In this document: positions 10,830 through 23,500 of the stretch, piece after piece
Numbering within the stretch: position 1 is the stretch's first letter
How the letters are laid out: the number at the start of each line of letters is the position of its first letter
Made by a program: the position numbers and the translations under genes
Source: Okapia johnstoni
Taxonomy: Eukaryota; Chordata; Mammalia; Artiodactyla; Giraffidae
Assembly (NCBI GenBank): GCA_024291935.2
Contig: CM044322.1
Coordinates: forward strand, 66,765,405-66,829,404
Direction: 5' to 3'
DNA: 64,000 nt
Notes under the pieces: model-generated
The model's database searches: none
Told to the model about the DNA's origin: nothing
What the model saw: the letters and a program-made list of their open reading frames with translations, nothing else

Positions 10830-13078
10830 TTAAAGGGTTCCAAGACTCTGGATATCTGTCTTGACAGATAGAGCCTTGGTCTCCATGTGAGTTCCAAGAG
10901 CTTAGGAGACAGATACAGTTTAGAAAACAGGATACAATACAGGCATGTCTGATATAGTTCATTCTTTGTGGTATTCAGATCTCATGGTGCCTTTCTGCTG
11001 GGTTCTCTACTGCAAAATGGCACACCACTTTTGAAACACTTCTTTACCAGTTGTGAAAGTACATGTTAAATCAAGTCATGTCTCTGTGAAGATCAATCTC
11101 TATCTGTCAGAGCACTTAAGAAAGAATGTTAATTTAAAAAATTAACAAAAGCTATAGCCTCTACTGCTGAAAACCCTTCATCACATCACTACCCATCCTA
11201 GAGTCTTCACCCTTAGCCAGTACTTCAAACTGCATGGGGAGCCCTAAGAAGGTGGTTGTTAGTTGTAGCTCCCAGTTCAGCATTGCTATTAATATGTTCC
11301 CAGGCAGAAGTATTTTCTTCTTGTACATTAGGACATCTTTTCTAGCAGAACTTAAAGCTGCAGGGAAGAAAACCAAAAGCTCAAGGGACTCAGTGGATGT
11401 GATGAACACATGTGTTGTCCTGCTTAAATCTGTCAGCTTGATGATCCATTTAATGTAGCTACTGGAACATGCTACTATATTTTGGCAAATGATTCAGTAC
11501 ATGCTGTGTTTTCTGGAAGGCAGCACTGATCTATCTAAGACCTTTGCCCTAAAACTTACATGTGACTCTTCTATCAGTCTGGTTGTTTCTCATTGATAGG
11601 GTATATGGAATGATTAGTAATTTCTAAGCCCACTGAATGAACTATTTTGTGGAAAATATGCCCCTTGGTCTGAATTAATGTTGTTCTTGATATAATGTTC
11701 ACAGATCAATGTTTTCTGTAAGCACTTAGACAATGATGCTATAGAGATATCAGAGAAGCCATCCTCCTGTTGGGAATATGTATTAATTCTGGCAAAAATG
11801 ACCCTTCAAGATACAAAACATCTAATGAAATTGATGAACCTTCATGTAGCAAGCAATGGTCCCTTTGAAATATCAAGGGCTCAACATCTTTCTTTTCTGC
11901 TGGCAGGTTCTACGTTCATGGGTATCAACAGCTACATGACTTGGTGAGAATGATTTCATTTTAAACTGCATAATCTTCCTTCTTGTCACACAGTCCACCC
12001 TGTCTATGGACTCACTGTCAAATTACTCAGATGGCACAAGAGAGAAGCTACTTAATTCCCAAGCAAGTATCATTTTTATGCAGTGGTTAAATATCTCCTC
12101 TGTGGTTCAAGCTGCTTTCCCTCTAACTTTACATGAAACAAAGTTTCATTTACTTTGTTTTTACTAACATAAATCCACCTATGTATCTGTCAGACCTATC
12201 CAATATCAGTCTTCCAGATATGTTTTTATCAGGTGATAGACCAACTGTCCACATTTATTTCTGCACGCAAGTTAGTGCTTATGAGTTCCAGGCCACTTTT
12301 CTTCCATAGAAATTAGATCACCAAGTTTAGCAAATGCTGTTTTATCTCCTTGGAGAATTGTACTTCACCTCGGTGCTTCAGAATTACCCTGATATGTCAG
12401 TAATATGGAGCAACTCATTTCCAATTACTTCCAAGACAGGGCATCCATTCATCATGAATTAGCATTCAGACTGAAATTGTTTTCCCCTTCTTTCAGTTGG
12501 TCAAAGGTCAAGAGGAGGTCTTTGGTATATATTCAGGGAGAATGTAAGCAAAGAGAAGTCACCTGGAGTTTGGACTTTCTCAAAAAATATTTATGACCAA
12601 GTTTCCTGCAGGTAATATTTCAATTATGGGTGAGAGAATTATCATAGTCCTGAGGCAATACAGTAAAAATATATTGTTGACTTTATAAAGGAATACTAAC
12701 TCTAACACAAATTTCAAAGAAAATAATTGGCACAAAGTAAATCCTAGGGACAGTATTTCTATGTACCAGTAAATACACCAGAGCAGCAGAATGGCTTCTG
12801 TAAAGGCCATATCCTTGTTAGATTTACAACAGTCCACTGATTCCTGCCATGCTATATAAGTTTTAATAAGAGCCTGGGCAGAAGAATTGAATGGAAACCA
12901 CCACTCTGGAATCTTTTGAGTATATGACAGTGACTTTAGTTTCTGCAATCATTCAGAAACACACTATCTTCTTATTTTCTATCTTAAGGATAGGGTTGCA
13001 GGGTGTTAAGCAGTGGCCAGGTCCTCACTTTGCTCTTCCTTTTATAACCTTAATCCATGGGTCAAGAAGTATATGCAG
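10830..13078 (-). pseudogene. ERVL-type endogenous retrovirus pol remnant (RT to integrase and beyond)
   Basis: Read on the minus strand, sequence near 11,640-11,700 gives the integrase-core signature 'NSDQGAYF' (one of the catalytic Asp contexts), with related integrase text to about 11,920. Sequence at 12,620-13,078 follows the antisense of ERVL reverse transcriptase. The order RT then integrase is that of retroviral pol, and the part below 11,460 may be the region after integrase. Frames are destroyed. The element is old and shared by many mammals. The left boundary is approximate. Confidence 0.65.
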
Positions 13079-13080
13079 GA

Positions 13081-15308
13081 TTTGAGAAAATATGGTGAAG
13101 TAGAAAGACTTTGAACTCACTCCTCCCATGAGAACACCAAAATCACACTTAACTGCTGAATGAACATCAGTAAAAAAGAATGGACTCTACCAAAAGAGAT
13201 ATGCTACATCTAAAGGCAAAGAAGAAATCAAAAGATTAGAGGAGGATCACCCTCAAGATATAATCAAATCCAACAACCCCCAGGTGGGCTACCTACAGAC
13301 TGAAGAACAATTGTGTCACAGAAGTTCTCCCATTCGAGTGAGAGTCCTGAGACCTATGGCAGGCCCTCCAGCCAGGGCGTCAGGCATTGGGAGGAGACAC
13401 TTCCAGAATATTTGGCTGTGAAGGCCACAGGGATTTAATTGCAGGAGCTCAATTAAAGATACTGGGAGAAAGATACTCCACTCTTGGAAGGTGTACACTG
13501 AGAATAAAATACGTAGGAATAAACCTATCTAAAGATGCAAAAGACCTGTGCTTTGAAAACTGTGACACCCATGAAAGAATCCAAAGACAACACAAACAGA
13601 TGTAAAGATACACTGTGCTCTTGGATTGGAAGAGTGAAAACTGTGAAAATGACTAAACTACCCAAAGTAATCTCCAAAGATTCAATACAATTTCTGTGAA
13701 ATTGCCAATGGCATTTTTCAAAGCATTACATATTTTTTTTTTAATTTGTGCATAAACACAGAAGACCCCAAATAGCCCAAAGAATCTTAAGAAGAACAGA
13801 AATGGAGGAATAAAGCTCTCTGACTTCAGACTACACTATATGCCTACAGTTATCAAAACAGTATGGTTCAGGCACCAAAACAGAATTACACATCAATGAA
13901 ACTGGCTAGAAAGCCCAGAAATAAACCTACGCACCTATAATCAATTAATCTATGACAGAGGAGGCAAGAATACACAGTGGAGAAAAGACAGCATCTCCAA
14001 TAAGTGTTACCAGGAAAACTGGAAAACTACATGTAAGAAAATGACATTTGAATATTCTCAAGCATTACACACAAATACAAACTCAAAATGCATAAAAGAT
14101 CTAAATGTTAGGATGGACACTATAAAACTAGAGGCCAACATAGGCAGACCACCCTTTGACATACATTGCAGCAGTATCTTTTTGAATCTATCTTCCAGAA
14201 TAGGAGAAATAAAAACAAAAATAAACAAATGGGACCTAATTAAACTTAAAAGCTTTTGCACAGCAAAGGGAACCATAAATAAAAAGACAACCTTCAGACT
14301 GGGAGAAAATACTTGCAAGTGGTGCAACTGACAAGGGTTTAATTTCCAAAATATACAAAGAGCTCATGCAGCTCAATATTTAAACAAAACAAACAAACAA
14401 AAAAGATGAACAACCAAATTGAAAACGGGGCAGAAGATCTAAATATATATTTCTCCAAAGAAGACATACAGATCACCAAAAGGCACATGAAAGTGCTAAA
14501 CACCACTAATTATCAGAGAAATACAAATCTAAACTACAATGAAGTATCACTTCACACCAGTCTAAATGACCATAATCAAAAATCTACAAATAGCAAATGT
14601 GGAAGAGGGTGGGGAGAAAAGAGAGCCCTCCTTTTTAGTGGGAATGTAAATTGGTGCAGCCACTATGGAAAAATGTATGGAGTTTCCTTAAAAAGCAAAA
14701 AATAGAGGTACCATATGATACGGCAACCTCACTTCTAGGCATTGATCAGAGAAAATCACAATTCAAAAAGATACTATGCATTTCAATATTCATGCAGCAT
14801 CATTTATATTTATAATACCCAAAACATGGCAGCAATCCATCAATAGATGAAAGAAAAATTAATATGAGCTACATATACCCAATAGAATACTACTTAGCCA
14901 TTAAAAAGAATGAAATAATGCCATTTATAGCAATATGTATGGACCTGGAGATTATTATTCAAGGGAAGTACAGCAGACAAGACACATTTCATATGATTTC
15001 ATTTATATGTTTCATCTAAAAAATGATATAAATGCACTTATTTACAAAACAGAAAGAGAATCACAGGCATAGACAACAGATTTATGGTTACCAAAGGGCA
15101 AAGGTGGGAGAAGGGTAGATTAGAAGTTTGGAATTAATAGATGCACACTCCTATACATAAAATAAACAACAAGAACCTACTATATAGCAAAGGGAAATAT
15201 CCTAATATCATGCAATAACCTATAACATGATATAATGTAAAAATATATATATATTCATTACTTTGGTGTACACCTGAAACTAACAACATTGTAAACAAAT
15301 TTTACACC
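13081..15308 (+). mobile_element. Bovine-type L1 with 5'UTR but large internal deletion
   Basis: The first 415 bases match the ruminant L1 5'UTR ('aaaatatggtgaagtagaaa', then 'caacccccaggtgggctac'). At about 13,495-13,505 the sequence jumps to late ORF2 ('agaataaaatacgtaggaat') and continues through ORF2 3' end and 3'UTR to 'ctgaaactaacaacattgta'. Thus ORF1, the endonuclease and most of the RT are absent. It sits inside the ERVL pol remnant, which resumes on the other side. The flanks share a weak candidate target duplication (AGTATATGCA / AGTATGTAAC). Confidence 0.8.
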
Positions 15309-15344
15309 AACAGGATTTTTTATGAAAAAGAATAAAAAAGAGTA

Positions 15345-15640
15345 TGTAACAATACTGGTAGCTGCTAAGTTGTTAGAGAAATAGATCTTAATTGTGTTTA
15401 TGTGTGTAATCAAATATACATTAGGAAAATAATCATAGGATGGATTCATGAATAAATTGAACCATCTGTGAGATGAACCTTGTATCAAATTCAGTTTATC
15501 ACCCCATCTCCTTAAGCCTCCACATAAGTGGCCCTTCAGGTACTCTGGAATCAATATGCACCCCTTTAAATTTATCAAGGTACTATTGTGAGCTCTAAAA
15601 TAACATCACACAGGTAAATCCACTCCAAAGTCTTCAGAAT
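15345..15640 (-). pseudogene. ERVL remnant, continuation on the far side of the L1
   Basis: The antisense text ('aatcataggatggattcatg', 'tgtgagatgaaccttgtatc') continues the ERVL pol sequence that stops at 13,078, in the order expected for the region just upstream of RT (protease side). This shows the L1 inserted into an older ERVL copy. No open frame remains. Confidence 0.6.
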
Positions 15641-17160
15641 TGCCATTGCTTTTCCTCATACTGTCTTACGGGTGCTTGATCTACCAATATCTTAAAATGT
15701 ATGTGTTTATATATCAATTGATCACAAGGAAAACCTTAAAGATTTAAAAAGTGCAATGCCACTTCTTGACAAAGATAATTACTACTTCACTTATCAATAG
15801 CAATGAGGTCCATATTGTTTACAAATAGGTGTGTGATTAAAACCCAAATTAATGTCTTGAGTATATGTTCTCTAGAATCAGTCATAGTTTTAGACCAAGG
15901 AAGCTTAAGAATCAACGAAAACTTAAAGGAAAGAGATAGTATTAATGTATTGATGCTTAGGAGGGCCAGGCAATGTGAATAATGCTAAAATGAAATGTTG
16001 CAAAGAGGTGGGATAACATGAGACATAAGCCTAAAATCAAAAGTGTAATGTGTGCATTGAATAGTTAGCAACAGCTCTGCAGACCATTCCTTTGGAACAG
16101 CTCTTGCCCACCTGCCCTATCCAGAACACAACTCATCCATGGATCAAATCCAATCTATCTTCCAGTGAGTTTCTCAACCACCTAGGACACTCTTTCTGTG
16201 AACCAGTTCCAACAAAATTGAACCCGTATCTACAACAGCATCTGGAGAACTTCTTCACCATGTAGTCTATTTCCGTGACTCAGCTTCAGACTGCCACTCT
16301 TGACAGCAAGTTTTTCCACCACCAGCAGCCTGCTCCTCTTGGCCAGCCTTGATTCAGCACTCAAGAGGTTTCTTTCTTGACAGCAGTCTGCATCTGCCCT
16401 CCTTTCCTTTCCAACAAGGTCAGAATCTTTGTTCTGGGAGGATATGGGGAATCTTCTAAGCATTTAATTTCTTCTTTGTCCACTCTTCATCAGCCCCGAG
16501 ACAGTGGTCACTTTCTTCATGTATCTTTACTGTATCCCTTACCATAATTCTTTGCCCCAGTCAGTTTTCCTTTTACCAATTAATATTTATATTAAATTTT
16601 CCATGTTCAAACTTTGGATTGAAACTTGACAGACACAGGTACCATCTTCTTGGCAATTTTGATTGTGTGAATGCCTTTGACTATGGTGGATTTTTCGAGT
16701 CTAGTTGCCTTCCACCTAGGAGACACCTTGTAAATCTAAATCTGGATAACTATTGTACTTAGTGCCATTTTATTGTAAAATTAAAAGTTTCAATTTGGTA
16801 CAGTGGAACAGCTTTAAATACACTAGCAGTCACCACACTGGGACACTCTGTTCTTTGCAAATTCAGGCTCTGATCCTTGAAAACCCATTGATTCCAAATC
16901 AAATGACTATATGACTTCTGCTATGTTTTGTGCCCTGATGATACCTTCTTAAGGAATTTTGCCTCTCATTTCTCCTCAAGACTATTTAATCTCCCATTAG
17001 AGAAAGCTACTCCTACACTAAGAGCATTACACAGGAGTCTTTTTCATTCCAATATTGCTGTTTTTCAGAGGATACAGCATTCCTAAGTAGGATGGAAATT
17101 GATCTAAAGTTGGAATTGTTATAACAAACCTTTCTAGAAAGCTAGTTCTGGACAAAGGAT
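15641..17160 (-). pseudogene. Probable 5' part (gag/leader side) of the ERVL remnant
   Basis: Collinear with the segment above and free of other recognisable repeats. The only open frames are short. I infer it is the gag/leader side of the same ERVL from position alone plus a general resemblance. It could equally be unrelated unique sequence in part. A poly-pyrimidine-like composition marks 16,300-16,560. Confidence 0.35.
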
Positions 17161-17187
17161 TTGAAATGGCTATTTTAATTTCTTCCA

Positions 17188-17508
17188 GGGCTTCCCTGGT
17201 ATCTCAGCTTGTAAAGAATCCACCTGCAATGCAGGAGACCCTGGTTTGATTCCTGGATCGGGAAGATCTGCTGGAGAAGTGATAGGCTACCCACTCCAGT
17301 ATTCTTGGGCTTTCCTGGTGGTTCAGCTGGTAAAAAAATCGGCCTGCAATGCAGGAGACCTGGGTTTGATCCCTGGGTTGGAAATTTCCCTTGGAAAAGA
17401 GAAAGGCTACCCACTCCAGTATTCTGGCCTGGAAAATTCCATGGACTGTATAGTCCATGGGAGCACAAACAATTGGACATGACTGAGTGAGTTTCACTTC
17501 ACTTCACT
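17188..17508 (+). mobile_element. Dimeric tRNA-core SINE (two Bov-tA-like units in tandem)
   Basis: A head unit (17,188-17,306) ends in 'ccactccagtattctt' and is followed immediately by a second complete unit starting 'gggctttcctggtggttcag'. The second unit carries the perfect inverted repeat CCATGGACT/AGTCCATGG with a GTAT loop at 17,439-17,460. The tail is a TTCAC repeat. Same architecture as 3,814-4,130. Confidence 0.82.
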
Positions 17509-17605
17509 AAATTCTGCTACCATTACTCCACTATTGTATTTACCAGTTGAAATATGAGAATTAGTTAATATGAGAGTAAAACTTGGCAATGCAGGAGACA
17601 ATGGC

Positions 17606-18262
17606 TTTTCTTTTTCTTTTTTTTTTTAATAAGTTTATTTATTTTAGTTGGGGGCTAATTACTTTACAATACTGTAGTGGTTTTTGCCATCCATTGACAT
17701 GAATCAGCCATGGGTTTACATGTGTTCCCCATCCTGAACCCCCCTCCCACCTCCCTCCTCAACCCATCCCTCTGGGTCATCCCATTGCCCCAGCCCTGAG
17801 CATTTGTCTCATGCATCGAACCTGGAATTGTGTTCTGTTTTACATATGATAATATACATGTTTCAATGTTATTCTCTCAGAACGTCCCACCCTCACCTTC
17901 TCCCTCAGAGTCCATAAGACTGTTCTATGTATCTGTGTCTCATTCTGTCTTGCATATAAGGTTATCATTACCGTCTTTCAAATTCCATATATATGCATTA
18001 GTATACTGTATTGTTGTTTTTCTTTCTGGCTTACTTCACTCTGTATAATGGGCTCCAGTTTCATCCATCTCAATAGAACGGATTCAAATGTATTCTTTTT
18101 AATGGCTGAGTAATATTCCATTGTGTATATGTACCACAGCTTCCTTATCCATTCGTCTGCTGATGGACATCTAGGTTGCTTCCATGTCCTGGCTATTCTA
18201 AACAGTGCTGCGATGAACATTGGGGTACATGTGTCTCTTTCAATTCTGGTTTCCTCGGTGTG
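17606..18262 (-). mobile_element. Bovine-type L1 3' end, 5'-truncated
   Basis: A T-rich run (17,606-17,628) is the antisense of the poly(A) tail. It is followed by antisense L1 3'UTR ('agttgggggctaattacttt', 'gggtttacatgtgttcccca') and late ORF2 ('gctgagtaatattccattgt'). Read on the minus strand, the ORF2 C-terminus is partly open (17,978-18,286), which explains the 102-codon frame there. 5'-truncated at about 18,262. Confidence 0.92.
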
Positions 18263-18401
18263 TAAGATTTTATTAATCCTAGGCATTTTAATGTTTTCAT
18301 GGAACCTTGCTCATCTCCAGTCCAAGAAATCAACAGTTTGAGTTATAGTATTGCTAATAGTACATTTTGCTTTCTGTGTAGAATTGAAATTCCCTAGATA
18401 C

Positions 18402-18500
18402 GGAGAATCTCAGGGACTGGGGAACCTGGTGGGCTGCCGTCTATGGGGTCTCACAGAGTCGGACACGACTGAAGCGCCTTAGCAGCAGCAGCAGCAGCAG
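18402..18500 (+). mobile_element. Bov-A2 3' fragment with AGC tail
   Basis: The text 'ggagaatctcagggactggg' through 'cggacacgactgaagcgcct' is the last Bov-A unit, followed by an (AGC)n tail at 18,481-18,500. The first monomer is missing. Confidence 0.92.
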
Positions 18501-19004
18501 ATATCATTTTATAAGTACTGATTCTGCAAAATGCAGTAATTTAGGTTTCATTTGTTTTGTTTATAGGGCACATAACATAATGCTGAATTTGCATCATAGA
18601 GAAATGTGGTGCATTTAAATATAAAATGTCCTAGAGAAGCAAATAATCTACACTAAATTTCTTTCTCACTAAAATAACATTCGAATTAACCTTCTAATAA
18701 TTTTAAAACAGCAACTATGACTGTCAAATATTTTGCAATAATAAGCATAGTTTTATTTATAATAGAGTTTTCCACCAATGTGCCTACAGAGGAGATAATT
18801 CTATTTCTAGAATAAAATTATATGGAGATGAAATGAATGCTCTGTCCACAGAGCTGCACTGGGGATGCAGATGTTAGTGTCTTATGTACAAATCTGACTA
18901 AGCATCAACCTGTCTCAAATTACATCATTTCATCCCATGAGTAAACATGAATACTAGCACCAAAACAGCCATTTCCGAATGTCTGCATTCAAAAAGTGTT
19001 TTTA
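18501..19004. other. No feature recognised
   Basis: About 500 bases of AT-rich sequence without repeat or coding signals that I can identify. Confidence 0.5.
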
Positions 19005-19185
19005 AGCTCTTGGTGCTATATGAGTAACATTATTTAATCCATGTAAAAATGTAGTATTATCAGCCTCATTCAAAGATGAGAAAACAGGCCAAGAGAGCTT
19101 ACTCTCTTTACCAATTTTAAACAAAAACTTGTTGACCTTGGATTTACACCCAGACACCCACACTGCCGAGTTGCACCCCTAATTC
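19005..19185 (+). mobile_element. MIR SINE, old
   Basis: The central MIR core is recognisable: 'tttaatccatgtaaaaatg', 'caaagatgagaaaacagg', and a tail part 'ttggatttacacccagacac'. Strongly diverged, as expected for this ancient mammalian family. Confidence 0.7.
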
Positions 19186-19465
19186 AGATTGGGTATCTGA
19201 AAAACACATTCTAGATTATAGAAAAGTAGTGTATAGAAAGTCCTGTTTCACCAATAAATGTGAAAATTCTAAATACGTGAGGTAAGACATAGTACATTCC
19301 ATCAGCTTCTAAGAGCAATGAAATATCTGCAACTCCACTTACAAAGAACAGCACTAGGTTAATCCACATTCATCCTGAAACATTTTCCCCTAGTTATGAA
19401 TTAAATCTATCTCATATTTTGTTTTAGACCACTATTAAAATAATTTCCTGCTAAATGATAATTGT

Positions 19466-19547
19466 CAATGGGTTACTCAAAAGTTTCATTCAGCTTTTTC
19501 TAAAAGATCTTCCAAAAAACCCAAACAAACATTTTGGCCAACCCAAT
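19466..19547. mobile_element. Palindromic mariner-type MITE
   Basis: The right end reads 'attttggccaacccaat', the terminal repeat of a ruminant mariner family. The left end (from 'aatgggttactcaaaagttt') is its diverged inverse, so the whole 82-base segment can fold into a hairpin around 19,500-19,512. Non-autonomous and non-coding. A TA follows the right end, as expected for Tc1/mariner. Confidence 0.75.
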
Positions 19548-19999
19548 ATCTAATTTGCAGCATTAAGAAAATAATAATGATAATCAAACATTAATACCAA
19601 ATTGAATGACTACTGATTTTATAAATGAAGGATTAACTTTCAACATTAAAATTTGATGATTCGGTCATATAGTTAAGTCAGCGTTAATTTAAGAACATAA
19701 AGAGTAATTCAGCAGAAAATGTACAGATAAATGTATGAGCTTAAACTTGATCTTAAAAGAGCTGAGTTAAATTAACATATGTTAGATTGTGTTAAAGTCT
19801 AGAAGAAGATATGCTATTCAGGGAGATTAGTTTATTGTAGCATCTCAAGTCAAGTTGAGGGGCCACTAAATATACCTGCTATATTTAAAAAAAAATGATA
19901 GGAACCATTGGTATGAAATGACCCACAACACTTTCAAACATATGAACTCTACCCAGATTCTAGAAAGCCCAACATAGAAAAATTGCATTTTATATTGCT
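19548..19999. other. No feature recognised
   Basis: AT-rich sequence with no identifiable repeat or gene. Confidence 0.45.
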
Positions 20000-20371
20000 G
20001 TTGTGGTTGTTCAGTAGCTAAGTCTTATCTTATTCTTTGCAACCCCATGGAGTGCAGCAAGCCAGAATTTCCTGTCCTTCACTATCTCCCAGAGTTTTCT
20101 CAAATTCAAGTCCATTGAGTCAAAATGATGTCATCCAACCATCTCATCCTCTGTTGCCCCCTTCTTCTCCTGCCTTCAATCTTTCCCAGCATCAGAGTCT
20201 TTTCTAATGAATCTGCTCTTCTCATCACATGGCCAAAGTATTGGAGCTTCAACTTCAGCATTAGTCCTTCCAATGAATATTCAGCGTTTATTTCCTTTAG
20301 CATTGAGTGGTTTGATCTCTTTGCAGTCCATGGGACTCTCAGAGTCTTCTCCAGCATCACAGTTCAAAAGT
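20000..20371 (-). mobile_element. ART2A/BovB 3' region
   Basis: Antisense of the BovB 3' end from 'ttgtggttgttcagtagcta' to 'tctccagcatcacagttcaa'. Diverged (for example a 3-base insertion in the 'cattgagtcaaaatgatg' region). Antisense open frames are relics of BovB ORF2 C-terminus. Confidence 0.9.
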
Positions 20372-20844
20372 GAATGTTAAAGAAGCAATTACTTACATTT
20401 GGAAAGTTTCATCATATTCTTTTCAAAGAGGTCAAGTTCTCCGAAACATATTCTTGGTGATTTGTATTGGCAAATAGAAAAGTGTCATATTATTGATTAC
20501 TAGAGATAGTGTATTCAAAAGTGAAAAAAATATACTATATTGCTAAGATTTTATACATGTACACAAGGATTTTAACAACTTATTTTTTGAAACATGATGT
20601 ATTGTCATTTTAATACATCAAATATATTTATAGTATTATAACAACAGTGAAAGTTGATAATATTAACCTTGTTTTGCCAGGATTGAAACCGAAGCTTTGA
20701 ATTTAAATATTCAGGTAATTTTGAACACAAGTATAACTGACTTCATAGTTTGTATTGACATGCTTGATGATGATTAGCATAATTTGTCAAACACTTCTAA
20801 ATTTCTCCCCTCCCAGAACACAGAGTTGCACTTTCTGAATCTCT

Positions 20845-21115
20845 TATAACTGGGTTGTTACCAGAGGAATGGTTGTGACCTTCATGTGAGTGACTTGAGG
20901 TCTGTCTTTTTCAGTATTTATTTCCTTATGAGATACCCTGAGCCACCTTCCTTTGGCCACAATGACGTCCAAAGTCCCAAGTGATAGCTACCTTGTTACT
21001 CTGTCCCAAACAATGGACATTCAGGAGAGAAAGAGTAAACCTTTGTTGTTACAAGCTGCCAAGATGTGAGGAGTGTTTACTGCTCCAAAATAACTAGTCT
21101 TTTGAGTTAACTATA
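20845..21115 (+). mobile_element. Possible MaLR/LTR-type remnant
   Basis: The segment has the look of an old LTR end ('gaatggttgtgaccttcatg', 'gagtaaacctttgttgttac') as seen in MaLR-like elements. Divergence is high and the assignment rests on these two blocks only. Confidence 0.4.
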
Positions 21116-21689
21116 ACACAGATAAACAATGAGCAATAAGAACAGCAAATACTCAAAAAAGGTAGAGCTAAATCCTGGTTATGAGCTTGACCCAGAGTAT
21201 TTAGCTCTTTTACTTACTTTTCTCATTTACTGGCGCCACAACACACATTTAACATCTTCTTTTAAGTTTGCATAGTTGTGGGAGCTGAAATCTGTGTAAG
21301 CTGGCAAATGCCAGGTCAGAAGGATAGATGAAAAAATACATAGATAAAAAACGTATAGATAAAAATACAAAGTTTTATCTAAAGTCACAGTAGGAAAAAT
21401 CATGGCAAAATTTAAATGACTGAGTACTCCCTATCCTAGAGAATGGATTCTCATTTAAAAATTGAGATTCATCAAAAATCCCACCAAAGGCAAAATGCCA
21501 GTCTAGTCCTAATTCTGTCACTTTCATCTATTTCCTTACAGTTTATATTGCTTCTTGCTACCTAAACTTAATGACGTTACCACAAGTATAAGCACAGTGT
21601 GTCATCCAATGCATTTTATTTTCTACCGTTATTTTTATTTCACTAAAAATAATGGCATAATAAATAATAAAAAATTAAAAAAGTTTTTT

Positions 21690-21746
21690 AAATTAATTAA
21701 TTTATTTTAATTGGAAGCTAATTACTTTACAATATTGTGGTTTTTA
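21690..21746 (-). mobile_element. Short bovine-type L1 3' terminus
   Basis: Only the last stretch of an L1 3'UTR in antisense ('ttattttaattggaagctaa', 'ttactttacaatattgtgg'). The rest is missing, so it is a severely 5'-truncated insertion. Confidence 0.75.
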
Positions 21747-23308
21747 ATACAAGTCTCCATCATCCTGTTCTACACCTTTCTTCGCTTTATGGTGATTAAT
21801 ATATGTGCATGTTTATTTTCTATGATAGTCATCATTGCTTGTTTACCAGAATTAAAATACAACTTTCCAAAAGAAACATTATTAGTTCAGTCCTTTCCAG
21901 ACAGCACTGGGGTTGGCCTCTTCCTTACTACCTAGTGCCTCCTTATCTTTTATAAAACACTACACTACCTTGTATGACCTTGAGTTCAACATTCTTTTTC
22001 TTCCTCCCAATCTCTCTATTCATTTTTATACATTTTCATATATTATGAAATCTAAAAATATCCCTTCTCTTCTCATATCTTGACTTATCATAATTGGTTT
22101 TCAATGAAAAAGTTTTTCCTTTTCTTTGCAAAGGCTCATTTAAAATTGTCAAGTATTTTTTCCCCAAGCTTTCAAAATTGTCCCAATGTGTTTCTCAGTT
22201 TTACATAGCAGTTGGTTCACTGATAATAAAAGCATATATCTCATTTTCCTTGCAATTCAAATAACTTTTCATTCACTGAAAAAACACTGTGCTTGCATTC
22301 ACAGTGCCTTTGTTCTAATATTTTTACTCCTCCAATAATTTTTCATTGTAGTCTGTAAAACCCTTCCTATATCTCAGTTTGTGTCACCACCTCTTCTCTG
22401 ATTCCTTACTGACTGACTTTGATTACAGTATACTCTGCCCCATTGAGCTATTATGTCAGCTGAATTATTCATAATAATCAGCGCCTTGCGTAGTAGTGGT
22501 ATGTTTGTATCTCAAAACCTATAAATCACAAGCTTTTTCAAGTTTATTATGACTTTGATGTATACAACTTTATGTCTTCCTAACCACAGTTCTGTTTATG
22601 TAGTAAGCAGTCAGCAAATGTATCATAGAATCCATAAATGAGCTACTGGAGTCACTACTGTACTGAACTACTGAATAACAACAACTGGAGCCCAAGTAGG
22701 TTAATTTGAAGGGCTATTTGGATTAAATATATTTAACAGCATGAAACAGTTGGTGCTCCAATGTTCACTAATCGAGTTGTTCATAAAATTGAAATTTGTT
22801 AAACTTATGTGTAATCAGTTTGGTGAAAATGACTCATCACTTGTTAAGTCCCCTGCTTATTAGGTCAACTGCAGATTTGGCATGCTAACATATGTATTTA
22901 CAGTATTTTCTCAAACTCCTAAATTTCAATTGAAGTATGTTGATAAAAATGAAGGAAGGATTCAAGGGGGTTATAAGTAGATTGTATTTCACTTTTCAAT
23001 TATATTTTCAAAATTCAAAGGCATAAATATTGATGCAAATCTTGGGATCTGACTACACAATGCCAAAAATTAGCAAGAATAAGTAAAATATGTGCTCAAT
23101 TACTCATATTGTTTTATTTCTACTTAATAAACTACTTTTGACCTCACCCATATTAAGTTGGCTGAATTGTGACATTCTACTTATAAATTAAAATTGTTAA
23201 AATTACCTCTTATATTCACTCTGAAGAATCCTGTCCTTTAAAAGAAAGACTAAACAAAAACTCCAAATCCTAAATGACAGATTAATTGAATGTGAACATA
23301 TGGATCAA
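21747..23308. other. No feature recognised
   Basis: About 1.5 kb of AT-rich sequence without a repeat or coding region I can support. Pyrimidine-rich between about 21,990 and 22,150. Confidence 0.45.
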
Positions 23309-23500
23309 CAGTGGCTCAGTTGGTAAAGAATCTGCCTGCAATGCAGGAGACCCGGGTTTGATCCCTAGGTAGGGAAGATCCCCTGGAGAAGGAAATGGCA
23401 ACCCACTCCAGTATTCTTGCCTGGAGAATCTCATGGACCGAGGAGCAGGGCAGACTACAGTCTGTGGAATCACAGAGTCGGACACGACTGAGTGATTAAC
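23309..23500 (+). mobile_element. Bov-tA SINE
   Basis: Starts at 'cagtggctcagttggtaaag' and ends 'gtcggacacgactgagtgat'. Little diverged, so comparatively young. The first bases of the element are missing. Confidence 0.93.

Noticed and set aside
12580..12948. 122-codon minus-strand frame
   Set aside because: It lies in the ERVL RT remnant and does not follow the RT reading frame throughout, so it is a relic or chance frame.
16230..16463. 77-codon minus-strand frame with gag-like composition
   Set aside because: Too short and without motifs. It lies in the probable ERVL 5' part but is not callable as a gene.
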